Assembly (NCBI RefSeq): GCF_027789125.1
Contig: NZ_JAQFVF010000089.1
Location: forward strand, 62,001-126,000
From: Paenibacillus aestuarii
GTDB taxonomy: Bacteria > Bacillota > Bacilli > Paenibacillales > NBRC-103111
Direction: 5' to 3'
DNA length: 64,000 nucleotides
Position 1 is the stretch's first letter, and each line of letters opens with the position of its first letter. Positions 45,516 to 55,278 of the stretch are shown here, in pieces. A program made the position numbers and the translations under genes. The notes beneath the pieces are model-generated. The model was not told where the DNA came from. It saw only the letters and a list, made by a program, of their open reading frames with translations, and did not search any database.

Positions 45516-46586
45516 TCATTTCGTTTGGCTATACGTTTCTATTAACTTGATAATGGCGGAAACCGCATTCGTTTCGTTTCTGGAAGCCATCGCTTGCTTA
45601 TAGGTCTCGCGGTTCGCATTCAGTGCTTCCAGACGCCCTATGAGGACGTCAGAGGTGAGTTCTTCCACCGGCAGCACATCCGCGTAGCCGGCTTTCTGGA
45701 ACGATTTGGCGTTCAATATTTGGTCGCCACGGCTTGCTTGCAAAGATAGCGGAATGAGCAGCATCGGCTTCTCCAAGGCGAGAAACTCATAGATGGAGGT
45801 TGCGCCGGCACGGGAAATGACCAGATCAGCCATCGCCAACATATCGGGAAGCTCATCAGCAATATACTCAAATTGCTTGTAGCCCCGCTTGTTCAGCAGC
45901 TCTTGGTCAATATTCCCTTTTCCGCAGATGTGAATAATTTGAAACTGGTTCAACAAGCGGCCCAACTGTTCCCGAACGGCTTGGTTAATCACTTGTGAGC
46001 CCAAGCTCCCGCCCATGACCATCACGACCGGCTTTTGCGAATGAAAATCACAAATTTGATAGCCTTTCATCGCCTTGCCGCTAAATATCCCTTCACGGAT
46101 CGGCAGGCCGGTCAGCACCGCTTTATCTTCCTGCACATGGCGCAAAGACTCCGGGAACGTCACGCAAACTTTCGTAGCCATCGGAATGGAGATTTTGTTA
46201 GCCAGTCCTGGCGTCATATCGGATTCATGGATGATAACGGGAATGTGGTTCAACCGGCTGCCGAGGACGACCGGGACGGAAACGAACCCGCCTTTCGAAA
46301 ATACGATGGCGGGCTTCAGTCGGCGAAGCAATCTATAGGACTCGTAAACGCCTTTCAAAACTTTAAAGGGATCTTTGAAATTTTTGAGATCGAAGTATCT
46401 GCGCAGTTTTCCGGAAGAAATGGGATAAAATGGAACACCTTCGCGCTCAATGATATCTTTCTCAATGCCGGTGGCGGATCCGATGTAGCGAATATCCCAG
46501 CCTTGCTGCCGAAGCTTGTTCATCAACGCAATGTTGGGCGTAACGTGTCCAGCGGAGCCTCCTCCGGTAAAAACGATGGTTTTCAT
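45516..46586 (-). CDS. murG: UDP-GlcNAc:undecaprenyl-pyrophosphoryl-MurNAc-pentapeptide transferase
   Basis: MurG adds GlcNAc to lipid I, giving lipid II, on the inner membrane face. The 356-residue GT-B enzyme has the N-terminal glycine loop [12 protein letters not shown] near 6-17, a second glycine-rich motif VMGGSLGSQ near 188, and the UDP-sugar pocket [17 protein letters not shown] near 260. ATG at 46586 with GAGGTG upstream is preferred over 46595. It starts 5 nt after the spoVE/ftsW stop, so the flippase-type SEDS protein and MurG are coupled. Confidence 0.97.
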   Translation of the reverse strand: MKTIVFTGGGSAGHVTPNIALMNKLRQQGWDIRYIGSATGIEKDIIEREGVPFYPISSGKLRRYFDLKNFKDPFKVLKGVYESYRLLRRLKPAIVFSKGGFVSVPVVLGSRLNHIPVIIHESDMTPGLANKISIPMATKVCVTFPESLRHVQEDKAVLTGLPIREGIFSGKAMKGYQICDFHSQKPVVMVMGGSLGSQVINQAVREQLGRLLNQFQIIHICGKGNIDQELLNKRGYKQFEYIADELPDMLAMADLVISRAGATSIYEFLALEKPMLLIPLSLQASRGDQILNAKSFQKAGYADVLPVEELTSDVLIGRLEALNANRETYKQAMASRNETNAVSAIIKLIETYSQTK

Positions 46587-46591
46587 GCATG

Positions 46592-47689
46592 TCACCTCGA
46601 ATAACGGGATATGTTGAGCAGGATGCCAATAGCTGTCAGCATCAAGGTCAAGGATGAACCCCCTGCACTAATTAGCGGTAATGTGATGCCTGTTACCGGG
46701 AACATCCCGATGACGACGCCGATATTAATGATGACCTGAACGGCAATCATGCCGATAATGCCCACGGCGATGAGACTCGCAAACGTATCCGGCGCTGTGA
46801 TCGCCGTTCGCATACCGCGCCAGACCAAGATCGAGAAAAGCAGCAGAACCAGTGTGCCTCCGATAAAGCCTAACTCCTCGGCAATGATCGAAAAGATGAA
46901 GTCCGTTTGCGGCTCTGGCAAATAGCTGTACTTTTGCCGGCTCATCCCCAAGCCCAGCCCGACGAGTCCTCCGGGGCCGATGGCATACAGCGACTGAATC
47001 GCCTGATAGCCAGCGCCGAGCGGATCTTGCCACGGGTCCAGGAACGCTGTAATTCGCTTGAGCCGATACGGGGCGGCAATGATCAAGCCGACAAAGCCGG
47101 CGATCCCGACCATGCCCAGATACGAGAGATGGAGCAAGCGCGCGCCGGACGTGTATATGATGAGCAGCGACGCCCCGACGAGCACGGCGCCGGTCCCCAG
47201 ATCCGGCTGCAGCATAATGAGCCCGAAAGCAAGGCCCATAAGGCCAAGCGGAGGCAGCAGCCCTTTGGTGAATTGGGTAATCTTGGACTGCTGCTCAGAG
47301 AGCAGTTTGGCCAGAAACAGGATCATGCCCATCTTCATAAACTCAGACGGCTGAATCCCGAAAGCGCCGATGCCCAGCCAGCTTCGCGCCCCTCCGCGCA
47401 CGACGCCGATGCCAGGAATCAGCACGATGACGAGCAGGAAGAAACAAAGAATGAGAGCAAATTTGGCATACTTTTTCCAGAGAATGTAATCGACATTCAT
47501 CGTAAAAAACATCGCGACAACGCCTAAAGCCGCAAATAACAGCTGCCGCTTCAAATAATAAAACGAGTCGCCGAAATCATGAAATGCAAGCACCGCACTG
47601 GCACTGTACACCATAATAACGCCAATTGTCAAAAGCAGCAAAGTCGGAACAATGATCCAAATGTCCGGAGCGGACCGTGCTTTACCCAT
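46592..47689 (-). CDS. spoVE: SEDS-family glycosyltransferase SpoVE/FtsW
   Basis: A 365-residue polytopic membrane protein with about ten membrane segments, of the SEDS family that polymerises peptidoglycan with a partner class B PBP. SEDS marks are [21 protein letters not shown] (near 100-120, split) with the conserved arginine and acidic residues, [10 protein letters not shown]-like ([13 protein letters not shown]) and the late [25 protein letters not shown]. Its place between murD and murG is that of spoVE in Bacillus, where it pairs with SpoVD for spore cortex; without a second SEDS gene in view it could also be the vegetative FtsW. ATG at 47689 has AGAGGTG upstream. Confidence 0.93.
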   Translation of the reverse strand: MGKARSAPDIWIIVPTLLLLTIGVIMVYSASAVLAFHDFGDSFYYLKRQLLFAALGVVAMFFTMNVDYILWKKYAKFALILCFFLLVIVLIPGIGVVRGGARSWLGIGAFGIQPSEFMKMGMILFLAKLLSEQQSKITQFTKGLLPPLGLMGLAFGLIMLQPDLGTGAVLVGASLLIIYTSGARLLHLSYLGMVGIAGFVGLIIAAPYRLKRITAFLDPWQDPLGAGYQAIQSLYAIGPGGLVGLGLGMSRQKYSYLPEPQTDFIFSIIAEELGFIGGTLVLLLFSILVWRGMRTAITAPDTFASLIAVGIIGMIAVQVIINIGVVIGMFPVTGITLPLISAGGSSLTLMLTAIGILLNISRYSR

Positions 47690-47747
47690 AACCGACACCT
47701 CTTAGCCGTGTGTTGTGGGCTTATCCAAGAAGTGGGATAGGCCCTAC

Positions 47748-49142
47748 TTAAAGGTTATGCACGGACTGCTTAAACATGCGTCCCCTGTCCTCATAGGATG
47801 GGAACATATCCCAACTCGCGCAAGCCGGGGAAAGAAGCACGATATCTCCGGCTTCACTCATCTTCCAGGCCAGCTCGACCGCTTGTGAGACTGCGTCCGC
47901 TGCATCTTTAGCAGTATCGACGGTTTCACGGCGGCTAATCCCTGCCAGCTCGGCAATGCGGTTGATTTTTTCCCGTGTTTCTCCGAGCGTCACAACGCCT
48001 TTGATGCGCTCGCGGAAAGTCGAAAGCAGCTCCATGTAATCGGAGCCCCGATCCAAGCCGCCGGCAATGAGCACGACACGCTGCTCAAAAGCTTCAATCG
48101 ACTTGATCGATGCCGCAGGATTCGTTGCTTTGGAATTATTATAAAAGGTGACGCCACCTAGCTCTCTGACGAACTCCAGACGATGTTCCACGCCCTGGAA
48201 CGTCTTGAGCACATCGGCAATCTTCATTGGCGTAACACCGGCAGTAAGAGCCGCTGCAGAAGCTGCGAGCGCATTTTCCACATTAAAGCTGCCAGGGATG
48301 CCCATCTCTTTTGCTGGGAGGATCGAGTGGACAGCGCCTTGCCCATCCGCATAGACGATCGTGTCCGTCCTTGACTCCAAGTAAACGCCAAACGGCAATG
48401 CCTCTTTCATCGAGAAAGGCATGACTTTGGCTCGCAAACTCGGAATGATCGACCGGCACACCGCGTCATCCCAGTTCAAGATAGCTGTATCTTCTTCGGT
48501 TTGATTAGCAAACAGCTTCGCTTTGGAAGCGATATAATCTTCCATGGTACCATGGTAGTCAAGATGCGTTTCGTACAAATTCAGCAGCAATGCGATCCGC
48601 GGACGGAACGCTGTCGTTCCTTTCAACTGGAAGCTGCTCAGCTCGACAACCATCCAGTTCTCTTCGGTGACTTCAGGTGCGGCTTCCGTCAGCGCACGGC
48701 CGATATTGCCTGCGACCACCGGAGCAAGACCGCCGGCATCCAGCATTAAACCGATCAACGTTGTGGTTGTTGTTTTCCCATTGGAACCTGTGATGCCGAT
48801 GATCGGCGCTTTACAGAACTGATAAGCGACTTCAACTTCCGTGACGACCTCGATGCCCAGCGCCTCGGCATGACGGATCGGCTCACCGGAATAAGGGATC
48901 CCCGGGTTCTTCACGACGAGCGCGACGCCTTCATGGACGATGGACTCCGGATGATAGCCGCAAACAACAGAAATACCCAGAGCCTCCAACTCGTCGGCTT
49001 CAGGGCATGCACTGCGCTCTTTCTTGTCGTTGACGGTGACGATCGCTCCTTTTTGATGAAAAAGCTTAGCCGCAGCAACGCCGCTGCGAGCCAAGCCCAA
49101 AATTACGACTTCAAGTCCACGATATTCACGCGGATGCTTCAT
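47748..49142 (-). CDS. murD: UDP-N-acetylmuramoylalanine-D-glutamate ligase
   Basis: MurD adds D-glutamate to UDP-MurNAc-L-alanine. The 464 residues show the N-terminal Rossmann region (VVILGLARSGVAAAKLFHQ), the P-loop ITGSNGKTTTTTLIG near 118-130, the central ligase domain with LNLYETHLDYHGTMEDY near 195, and the C-terminal domain with LIAGGLDRGSDY. GAGGTG precedes the ATG. It lies 3 nt after mraY and 58 nt before spoVE, in standard cluster order. Confidence 0.97.
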   Translation of the reverse strand: MKHPREYRGLEVVILGLARSGVAAAKLFHQKGAIVTVNDKKERSACPEADELEALGISVVCGYHPESIVHEGVALVVKNPGIPYSGEPIRHAEALGIEVVTEVEVAYQFCKAPIIGITGSNGKTTTTTLIGLMLDAGGLAPVVAGNIGRALTEAAPEVTEENWMVVELSSFQLKGTTAFRPRIALLLNLYETHLDYHGTMEDYIASKAKLFANQTEEDTAILNWDDAVCRSIIPSLRAKVMPFSMKEALPFGVYLESRTDTIVYADGQGAVHSILPAKEMGIPGSFNVENALAASAAALTAGVTPMKIADVLKTFQGVEHRLEFVRELGGVTFYNNSKATNPAASIKSIEAFEQRVVLIAGGLDRGSDYMELLSTFRERIKGVVTLGETREKINRIAELAGISRRETVDTAKDAADAVSQAVELAWKMSEAGDIVLLSPACASWDMFPSYEDRGRMFKQSVHNL

Positions 49143-49145
49143 CCT

Positions 49146-50105
49146 CTACAACACCTCATTCATATATAATCCGATGACGGCAAGCACCAGGCCAACTGCC
49201 CAGAACGTAATTACGACGCGCCATTCCGACCATCCAACCAGTTCAAAGTGATGATGGATCGGGCTCATTTTGAAGACGCGCTTGCCTCGGGTTTTAAACG
49301 ATACTACCTGAATGACAACGGACAAAATTTCGACCAGGAACACACCGCCGATGATCGCCAGCAGCAGCTCGGCTTTGGTCAAGATGGCCACAGCGACAAG
49401 ACCGCCGCCAATTCCCAGGGAACCGGTGTCCCCCATGAACACTTTGGCCGGGTGCGCGTTAAACACCAGGAAGCCGAGCACAGCTCCCACCATAGCCGCC
49501 GAGAATACAGCAGCTTCCGGCTGCGTACTGTTCATCGCGATCACGGTGTAGGCGCCGAACGCAATCGCACTCGTTCCCGCTAACAGACCATCCAGTCCGT
49601 CGGTAAAATTAACCGCATTGGAAGCACCGAGCATCAACACGGCCATTAGCGGGAAATACAGCCAGCCGGGGTTGAAGTGGAAGTCAACAAAAGGAATGTA
49701 TAAGTCCGTGCTATGACCTTCTCGAATCAACAAGTAGCAAACAATCGCTGAAATCAACAGCTGGCCGAATAACTTTTGCTTGGCCGTGAGTCCTAATGAG
49801 CGTTTGAAAATGATTTTAATATAATCATCAAGGAAGCCAACTAGTCCATAACCTAAGGAGGCAATCAATAGAATTAAGAGATCTGTCGTTTTGTCGGCAA
49901 AACGCAGTGTAGCGAGCGCCAGCGCCAGCAGGATAATCGTGCCGCCCATGGTAGGCGTCCCCTGCTTCTTCAAATGTCCTTGCGGACCATCAGTCCGGAT
50001 TTGCTGACCGAATTTCATGCGGCGCAAAATTGGAATGAAGAGCGGTCCCATAATTAGCGCAAGCACAAAGGCTACACCCATCGTTAATAATATGACGTTT
50101 TCCAC
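49146..50105 (-). CDS. mraY: Phospho-MurNAc-pentapeptide transferase
   Basis: MraY moves phospho-MurNAc-pentapeptide to undecaprenyl phosphate, giving lipid I. The 319-residue protein has ten membrane segments and the conserved acidic loops [12 protein letters not shown] near 87-98, [15 protein letters not shown] near 165 and [12 protein letters not shown] near 225, plus the histidine-rich [13 protein letters not shown] near 280. The start is GTG at 50105, 7 nt after AGGAGG. murF precedes it by 102 nt and murD follows 3 nt later. Confidence 0.97.
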   Translation of the reverse strand: MENVILLTMGVAFVLALIMGPLFIPILRRMKFGQQIRTDGPQGHLKKQGTPTMGGTIILLALALATLRFADKTTDLLILLIASLGYGLVGFLDDYIKIIFKRSLGLTAKQKLFGQLLISAIVCYLLIREGHSTDLYIPFVDFHFNPGWLYFPLMAVLMLGASNAVNFTDGLDGLLAGTSAIAFGAYTVIAMNSTQPEAAVFSAAMVGAVLGFLVFNAHPAKVFMGDTGSLGIGGGLVAVAILTKAELLLAIIGGVFLVEILSVVIQVVSFKTRGKRVFKMSPIHHHFELVGWSEWRVVITFWAVGLVLAVIGLYMNEVL

Positions 50106-50207
50106 TGTATTTCCTCCTGTCGCTCCCTCATAACAAGGAAGCGATTCGCTAAAATTAGTTTATGGCTTGCAGGATCTTAAATAGACTGCTGCATAGCGCT
50201 TGCAGTT

Positions 50208-51608
50208 CTATGCAAGCAAGGCGTGTACGACCTGCTCCAGACGCATGCCGCGCGAGCCTTTGACGAGCACAAGATCGTCCTTGCCCGCGAGCTCCGCCAG
50301 CGCCTCGGCGAGCTGCATCTTGTCGTCGAAGGCGCGCACATGCTCCGCCTGCGCGAACGATTTGGCCGCTTCCTCCGCGATGAAGCGCCCGAGCTTGCCG
50401 AACGTGAAGACGTAGTCCACACGTTCACAGGACAGCATCGCGCCGATCTCGCGATGGTACTGCTCTTCGTGCTCGCCCAGCTCCAGCATATCGCCGAGCA
50501 CGACGAACTTGCGACCGTAGCCTTGCAGCTGCTCGGTCAACTGAATGGCCGCCCGCATCGAAGCCGGGCTGGCATTATACGCATCGTTGAGCACCGTCAG
50601 CCCCGAGGCTGCCGTCAACTTCTCGATGCGCATGCTTGTCATCTGCAGCGAGCAAAGCCCCGCTGCAATGTCAGCCGGCGATACGCCGAAGGCTTCGCCG
50701 ATCGCGATGGCGGCAAGCGCATTGATGACGTTGTGCGTGCCGAGCAAAGGAATGTATAATTCCGGGTATTCCGGTGAATTTATAGAGAAATAAGCCCCGT
50801 CCGCATCCATGCGAATCCCGGTCGGGTGAATGTCATTGCCAGCGCCGCTGCCGAAGCGAATCCGGCGCAACCCCTCCGGCAGGCTCCGCTCGCTGATCGC
50901 CTGCTCAATCAACGGTTCGTCACCATTATAGACGAACAGCCCCCCGCTCGGCATGCCGCTCAAGATCTCGGCCTTCGCCCGAGCGATCTCTTCGCGCGAG
51001 CCGAGCTGCAGCATATGCGATTCGCCGATCATCGTAATGATCGCTGTCTCCGGCTCCGCCAGCTCGGATAGCAATTCAATCTCGCCGCGTCCGCTCATGC
51101 CCATCTCGACGACGGCAAATTGCGTCGTCTCGGTCAATTGCAGCAGCGTGAGCGGCAAGCCGATATGATTGTTCAAGTTGCCTTTGGTTTTATGAACTTG
51201 GTACGTGCTGCCGAGCACAGAAGCGACCAAATCCTTGGTCGTAGTCTTGCCGTTGCTGCCGGTAATCCCGACGATCCGCACGGGCAGCTGCTTCCGGTAA
51301 GCTTTAGCCAGCTGCTGCAGCGCCACCAGCGTATCCTTCACATAAACGACCGGCATGCCTTCCGGCGGATTCGGCTTGTCATCTTGCCAAAGCGCAGCCG
51401 CCGCACCTTTGCTGTACGCTTCCGCCGCATAGGCATGGCCGTCGAAGTGCTCGCCAATCAGCGGCACGAATAGACTGCCGCCAGGTATCGTCCGCGTATC
51501 CGTCGATACGCCCGTTATTTGCACATCCGCTGCTTCGCTCGAAGAAGCAACCAATGTCGCTTCGCCGCCGAGCATCGTTGTAATTTCCTTTAATGTTCGT
51601 GTAATCAT
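50208..51608 (-). CDS. murF: UDP-MurNAc-tripeptide-D-alanyl-D-alanine ligase
   Basis: MurF adds D-Ala-D-Ala to the UDP-MurNAc-tripeptide. The 466-residue Mur ligase has the P-loop ITGSNGKTTTKDLVA near 114-127, the NNHIGLPLTLL segment near 148, the AVVEMGMSGRGEI carbamate/metal region near 170, and NDAYNASPASM near 350. The murF ATG overlaps the murE stop by 4 bases (ATGA), which couples the two. Bacillus subtilis keeps murF outside the division cluster; its placement here is like many other bacteria. Local G+C appears higher at the C-terminal end than in neighbouring genes. Confidence 0.96.
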   Translation of the reverse strand: MITRTLKEITTMLGGEATLVASSSEAADVQITGVSTDTRTIPGGSLFVPLIGEHFDGHAYAAEAYSKGAAAALWQDDKPNPPEGMPVVYVKDTLVALQQLAKAYRKQLPVRIVGITGSNGKTTTKDLVASVLGSTYQVHKTKGNLNNHIGLPLTLLQLTETTQFAVVEMGMSGRGEIELLSELAEPETAIITMIGESHMLQLGSREEIARAKAEILSGMPSGGLFVYNGDEPLIEQAISERSLPEGLRRIRFGSGAGNDIHPTGIRMDADGAYFSINSPEYPELYIPLLGTHNVINALAAIAIGEAFGVSPADIAAGLCSLQMTSMRIEKLTAASGLTVLNDAYNASPASMRAAIQLTEQLQGYGRKFVVLGDMLELGEHEEQYHREIGAMLSCERVDYVFTFGKLGRFIAEEAAKSFAQAEHVRAFDDKMQLAEALAELAGKDDLVLVKGSRGMRLEQVVHALLA

Positions 51609-53095
51609 CCGATTCTTCCCCTTATCGCAGCTTTCGCCACTAACCGATCATCAAAATCATGCTTGACCCCCATGATATCCTGATAGGTTTCGTGACCTTT
51701 CCCCGCAATCAATACTACATCTTTGGGGCCCGCTCCTTCAATAGCCTTTTGAATGGCGAGCCTTCGATCTGCGATGAGTTCATACTTATCGCTTGGGAAC
51801 CCGGCTCCCACGATACCGGGAACGATATCTTCAAGAATCGCTTCGGGCTTCTCCGTCCGCGGGTTATCGGATGTCACATACAGATAATCGCTGTATTTAG
51901 CTGTGACTTCGCCCATCAGCGGCCGCTTTCTCCGGTCCCGATCGCCTCCGCAGCCGAAGACGGTGTAGACGTTGCCTTCCGCGAACTCGCGAATCGTCGA
52001 CAGCGCATTGTCCAAGCCATCCGGCGTATGCGCGTAGTCCACCAAGACGAGGAAGTCCTGTCCTTCGCTCACGACCTCCATGCGCCCATCCACAACCGCC
52101 ACTCTTTCTAAACTATTCCGGATTTGTTCCAGCGGAACCCCTTCCGCCAAAGTTGAGGCAATTGCCCCAAGCGCGTTATACACGTTGAACTTTCCGACCA
52201 GTTTCATACGGAAAAGAGCTTCCCCCGCAAAGGAAACGAGGCGAAACTCCGTACCTTGAGCCGTTATTCGAATATCCGTCGCGCGCACATCGCACTCGGA
52301 GTCAATTCCATAGGTGATGACCTGCGCAGCAGTCAGCTTGCTGTACGCCTCGGAAGCCGGATCGTCAGCGTTCAGGACCGCGTACTGGCGCTCCGCATCG
52401 ACCGCCGAGAAACCGTTGCCTAGACGGGAAAATAGCAAACCTTTGGCCGCCTGATAGGCATCCATCGTCTTATGATAATCGAGATGATCCTGTGTTAAGT
52501 TGGTAAAAATACCCGTACGAAATTGAACGCCTTTGACCCTGCCCATGTCCAAACCGTGCGAAGAAACTTCCATAATGCAATAGTCGGTCTGCACATCTGC
52601 CATTTTCCGGAAAATACGCTGCAGTTCCAGCGCTTCCTGCGTATTCGTGACTTTGTTTTCCTCATAGTCCGAACCGATTTTGATATGAATATTGCCCATC
52701 AAACCTGTCTTAAAGCCTTGATCGCTCAAAATTCGCTCAATTAAGTATGTCGTTGTCGTTTTACCATTCGTCCCTGTAACCCCGATCACTTTCATTTCCT
52801 TGCTGGCATAGCCATAAAAATGAGCGGAGAGCGCAGCCATCGCGTATCTGGCATCCTTGACCACCAATTGCGGTACGGACACGTCAAGGACGCGCTCCGT
52901 TACTAAGGCGGCAGCCCCTAACTCAATTGCTCTAGGGGCGTAATCGTGACCATCTACCGTCAACCCAGGCACGCACAAAAACAAATCTCCCGGCTTTACC
53001 TTACGGGAATCCGCTTCAATGCCTGTAATTTCGGTATTCACTTCACCGTGTATATGGGTAATGAGCAAAGCAGAAGCAAGCTCGTTCAACTTCAT
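51605..53095 (-). CDS. murE: UDP-MurNAc-tripeptide synthetase (meso-diaminopimelate adding)
   Basis: MurE adds the third residue of the stem peptide. The 496 residues include the P-loop VTGTNGKTTTTYLIE near 108-120, the lysine/metal region NLTQDHLDYHKTMDAY near 185, and the substrate motif DNPRTE near 411. DNPR is the signature for meso-diaminopimelate, in agreement with patA/dapH/dapL elsewhere in the window. AGAGGG lies before the ATG. A 157-bp AT-rich gap separates it from spoVD, so an extra promoter there is possible; none was certain. Confidence 0.97.
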   Translation of the reverse strand: MKLNELASALLITHIHGEVNTEITGIEADSRKVKPGDLFLCVPGLTVDGHDYAPRAIELGAAALVTERVLDVSVPQLVVKDARYAMAALSAHFYGYASKEMKVIGVTGTNGKTTTTYLIERILSDQGFKTGLMGNIHIKIGSDYEENKVTNTQEALELQRIFRKMADVQTDYCIMEVSSHGLDMGRVKGVQFRTGIFTNLTQDHLDYHKTMDAYQAAKGLLFSRLGNGFSAVDAERQYAVLNADDPASEAYSKLTAAQVITYGIDSECDVRATDIRITAQGTEFRLVSFAGEALFRMKLVGKFNVYNALGAIASTLAEGVPLEQIRNSLERVAVVDGRMEVVSEGQDFLVLVDYAHTPDGLDNALSTIREFAEGNVYTVFGCGGDRDRRKRPLMGEVTAKYSDYLYVTSDNPRTEKPEAILEDIVPGIVGAGFPSDKYELIADRRLAIQKAIEGAGPKDVVLIAGKGHETYQDIMGVKHDFDDRLVAKAAIRGRIG

Positions 53096-53252
53096 GGTTA
53101 ACCCTCTTCCTTTAACAATTTCAATGAAAATCTGGCTTCAGGCGCATCAAAGCGTAACCTTCCGAGGCTTCCAATTCACCTTATCTATTATGTACAATTT
53201 TATGCATATGGAAAAGCAAAACATGTTTCCAATCAGCAATTTTTTTGAAAAA

Positions 53253-55184
53253 TTACTGAGGAGGCTCGCTATTCGATAAGAAAATCCGGATCGTCGAGCC
53301 TTGATCAACCCGGGTTCCCGGTTTCGGTGCCTGACTGATAACATACTTGCCGCTGCCGGACTTCGCCAAACGGAAATTCATGTTCAGATCTTCTAATATA
53401 TCATCAACCGAAGCTCCAACCAAGTTCGGCACTTCCACGATCGGCGTTTCACCATAGCGGTAATCTTTATTCAGCTGCTGTTTGTTCGGTTCAACCTTCA
53501 TATATCGCAAAGCGTCAGCCATAATGTTCTTAACCAGCGGAGCGGCAATGAGCCCTCCGAATTGAATGCCTTGCGGATCATCGACAGCTGCATAGACGAC
53601 AACTTTCGGGTTATCCGCAGGGGCAAAACCGATAAAGGATACGATGTGCTCATCCGGTGAATAGCGCCCATTAATTACTTTCTGCGCTGTTCCCGTCTTG
53701 CCTCCTACGCGATAGCCGTCGATAAATGCATTGCGCCCCGTTCCTTTGGCCACAACGCTTTCCAGCGTTTCGCGCACCTGCTGAGAAGTGTTCTCCGATA
53801 TGACATTTCTCACCAATTCCGGCTCAACCACGTTCACGACCTCGCCGGATTCCGGATTCGTGAAAGATTTGGCGACGTGCGGCTTAAACAGCTTGCCGCC
53901 GTTGATTGCAGCCGATACGGCTGTTATTTGTTGAATCGGCGTTACGGAAACGCCTTGGCCGAACGCGGTCGTAGCCAGCTCGACAGGCCCTACTTGCGAC
54001 GGTTTGAACATAATCCCGTTCTCTTCGCCGCCGAGGTCGATGCCGGTCTTTTTCCCGAAACCAAATCGGGAAATATAATCAAACAGCTTCTCTTTGCCAA
54101 GCCGCTGTCCCATGACCACGAAACCGGGGTTGCAAGAGTTTTCCACGACTTGCAGCATCGTTTCGCTGCCATGTCCGCCCCGCTTCCAGCAGCGGAGTCT
54201 TGCACCGCCAACTTCAATGAAGCCGGGGTCAAAAAACTGCTCGTTCTTTAAATCAACCTTTTTCTCCTCTAATGCGGCTGCCAGGGTAATAATCTTGAAC
54301 GTGGAACCCGGCTCGTACGTTTTCCAGATCGGCAAGTTGCGATTGTACGTCTCTGCCGAGTAATTGTTATAATTGCCCGGCTCATAAGTAGGCCTGCTGC
54401 CCATCGCCAGAATCTCGCCGTTGTTCGGGTCCATCATAATCGCCAATACGTTCTGCGCTTGTGTCTGGACCATCGTTTGATCCAGCTCGCGCTCCAAGAC
54501 AGATTGCAGATGACTGTCGATGGTCAACTGCAGGTTCAGACCATCTTTGGGCTTCACGTACTCGTCTGTGGTCCCCTTCAACGTTCTGCCCGCCGCATCC
54601 GCCATATAGGAAATGCTGCCTGGCACGCCACGCAAATATTTGTCATATTTGGCTTCCACACCTGTCAAGCCTTCATTGTAGGCGCTGGTAAAACCCAGCA
54701 CGTGTGCGGCAAGCGTATCGAACGGATAGAAACGCTTATTGTCCTCCGTTACGACAATGCCTGGAAGTTTCAGATTGCGAATCTCCTGGGCTTTTTCCAC
54801 CGTAATTTTACGGCCTGACGGTTTAATATAGTTTTTCGACGTTTTTTTCGTCATCTGCTTATAAATTTCGTCTTCGTTTCCCTGCAGCACTTCAGCCAGC
54901 TTAGCAGCTGTCGCCCGGGCGTCCTCCAATTGCACAGGGATGGCCATGACCGAAGGTGTGCTGACGTTATAAGTAAGCGGGACGCCGTTGCGATCCTGAA
55001 TCTCGCCCCGTTTGGGTGCAAACGGCAAATCGCGACGCCAGCTGTCTTCGGCTTTATTCGCCAGCTCCTGTCCAATCCACAGTTGGACATAAGCCAGGCG
55101 CAGGATGAGCGCAGTAAATATAACAGTGCCTATAATGAGCGCAGTAAATAATCTTCGACGAACGGTAACGTTAGATGCACGCAT
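53253..55184 (-). CDS. spoVD: Stage V sporulation penicillin-binding protein SpoVD
   Basis: A class B penicillin-binding protein (transpeptidase) of 643 residues, nearly the length of Bacillus SpoVD, which is needed for spore cortex. An N-terminal membrane anchor lies near 12-32, the dimerisation domain near 55-220, and the transpeptidase motifs are EPGSTFKI near 293, NSCN near 350 and GKTGTAQK near 495. One PASTA domain forms the C-terminus (VPNLVGASVDDILEDL onward), ending without extra tail. It stands between pbpB and murE and probably works with the SEDS protein encoded at 46.6-47.7 kb. Confidence 0.94.
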   Translation of the reverse strand: MRASNVTVRRRLFTALIIGTVIFTALILRLAYVQLWIGQELANKAEDSWRRDLPFAPKRGEIQDRNGVPLTYNVSTPSVMAIPVQLEDARATAAKLAEVLQGNEDEIYKQMTKKTSKNYIKPSGRKITVEKAQEIRNLKLPGIVVTEDNKRFYPFDTLAAHVLGFTSAYNEGLTGVEAKYDKYLRGVPGSISYMADAAGRTLKGTTDEYVKPKDGLNLQLTIDSHLQSVLERELDQTMVQTQAQNVLAIMMDPNNGEILAMGSRPTYEPGNYNNYSAETYNRNLPIWKTYEPGSTFKIITLAAALEEKKVDLKNEQFFDPGFIEVGGARLRCWKRGGHGSETMLQVVENSCNPGFVVMGQRLGKEKLFDYISRFGFGKKTGIDLGGEENGIMFKPSQVGPVELATTAFGQGVSVTPIQQITAVSAAINGGKLFKPHVAKSFTNPESGEVVNVVEPELVRNVISENTSQQVRETLESVVAKGTGRNAFIDGYRVGGKTGTAQKVINGRYSPDEHIVSFIGFAPADNPKVVVYAAVDDPQGIQFGGLIAAPLVKNIMADALRYMKVEPNKQQLNKDYRYGETPIVEVPNLVGASVDDILEDLNMNFRLAKSGSGKYVISQAPKPGTRVDQGSTIRIFLSNSEPPQ

Positions 55185-55278
55185 GGACGTTCGCTCCCCC
55201 TTCCTATCCAGTCAAGATCGTTCATATCATGACTATTCGGGACAAACAGGGGTTAGAACAAGCTCTCTCCGACTCGTA

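Noticed and set aside
53096-53252. Sigma-E promoter between spoVD and murE
   Set aside because: CCATATG and CATAATAG resemble sigma-E elements but the spacing is about 12, shorter than expected.
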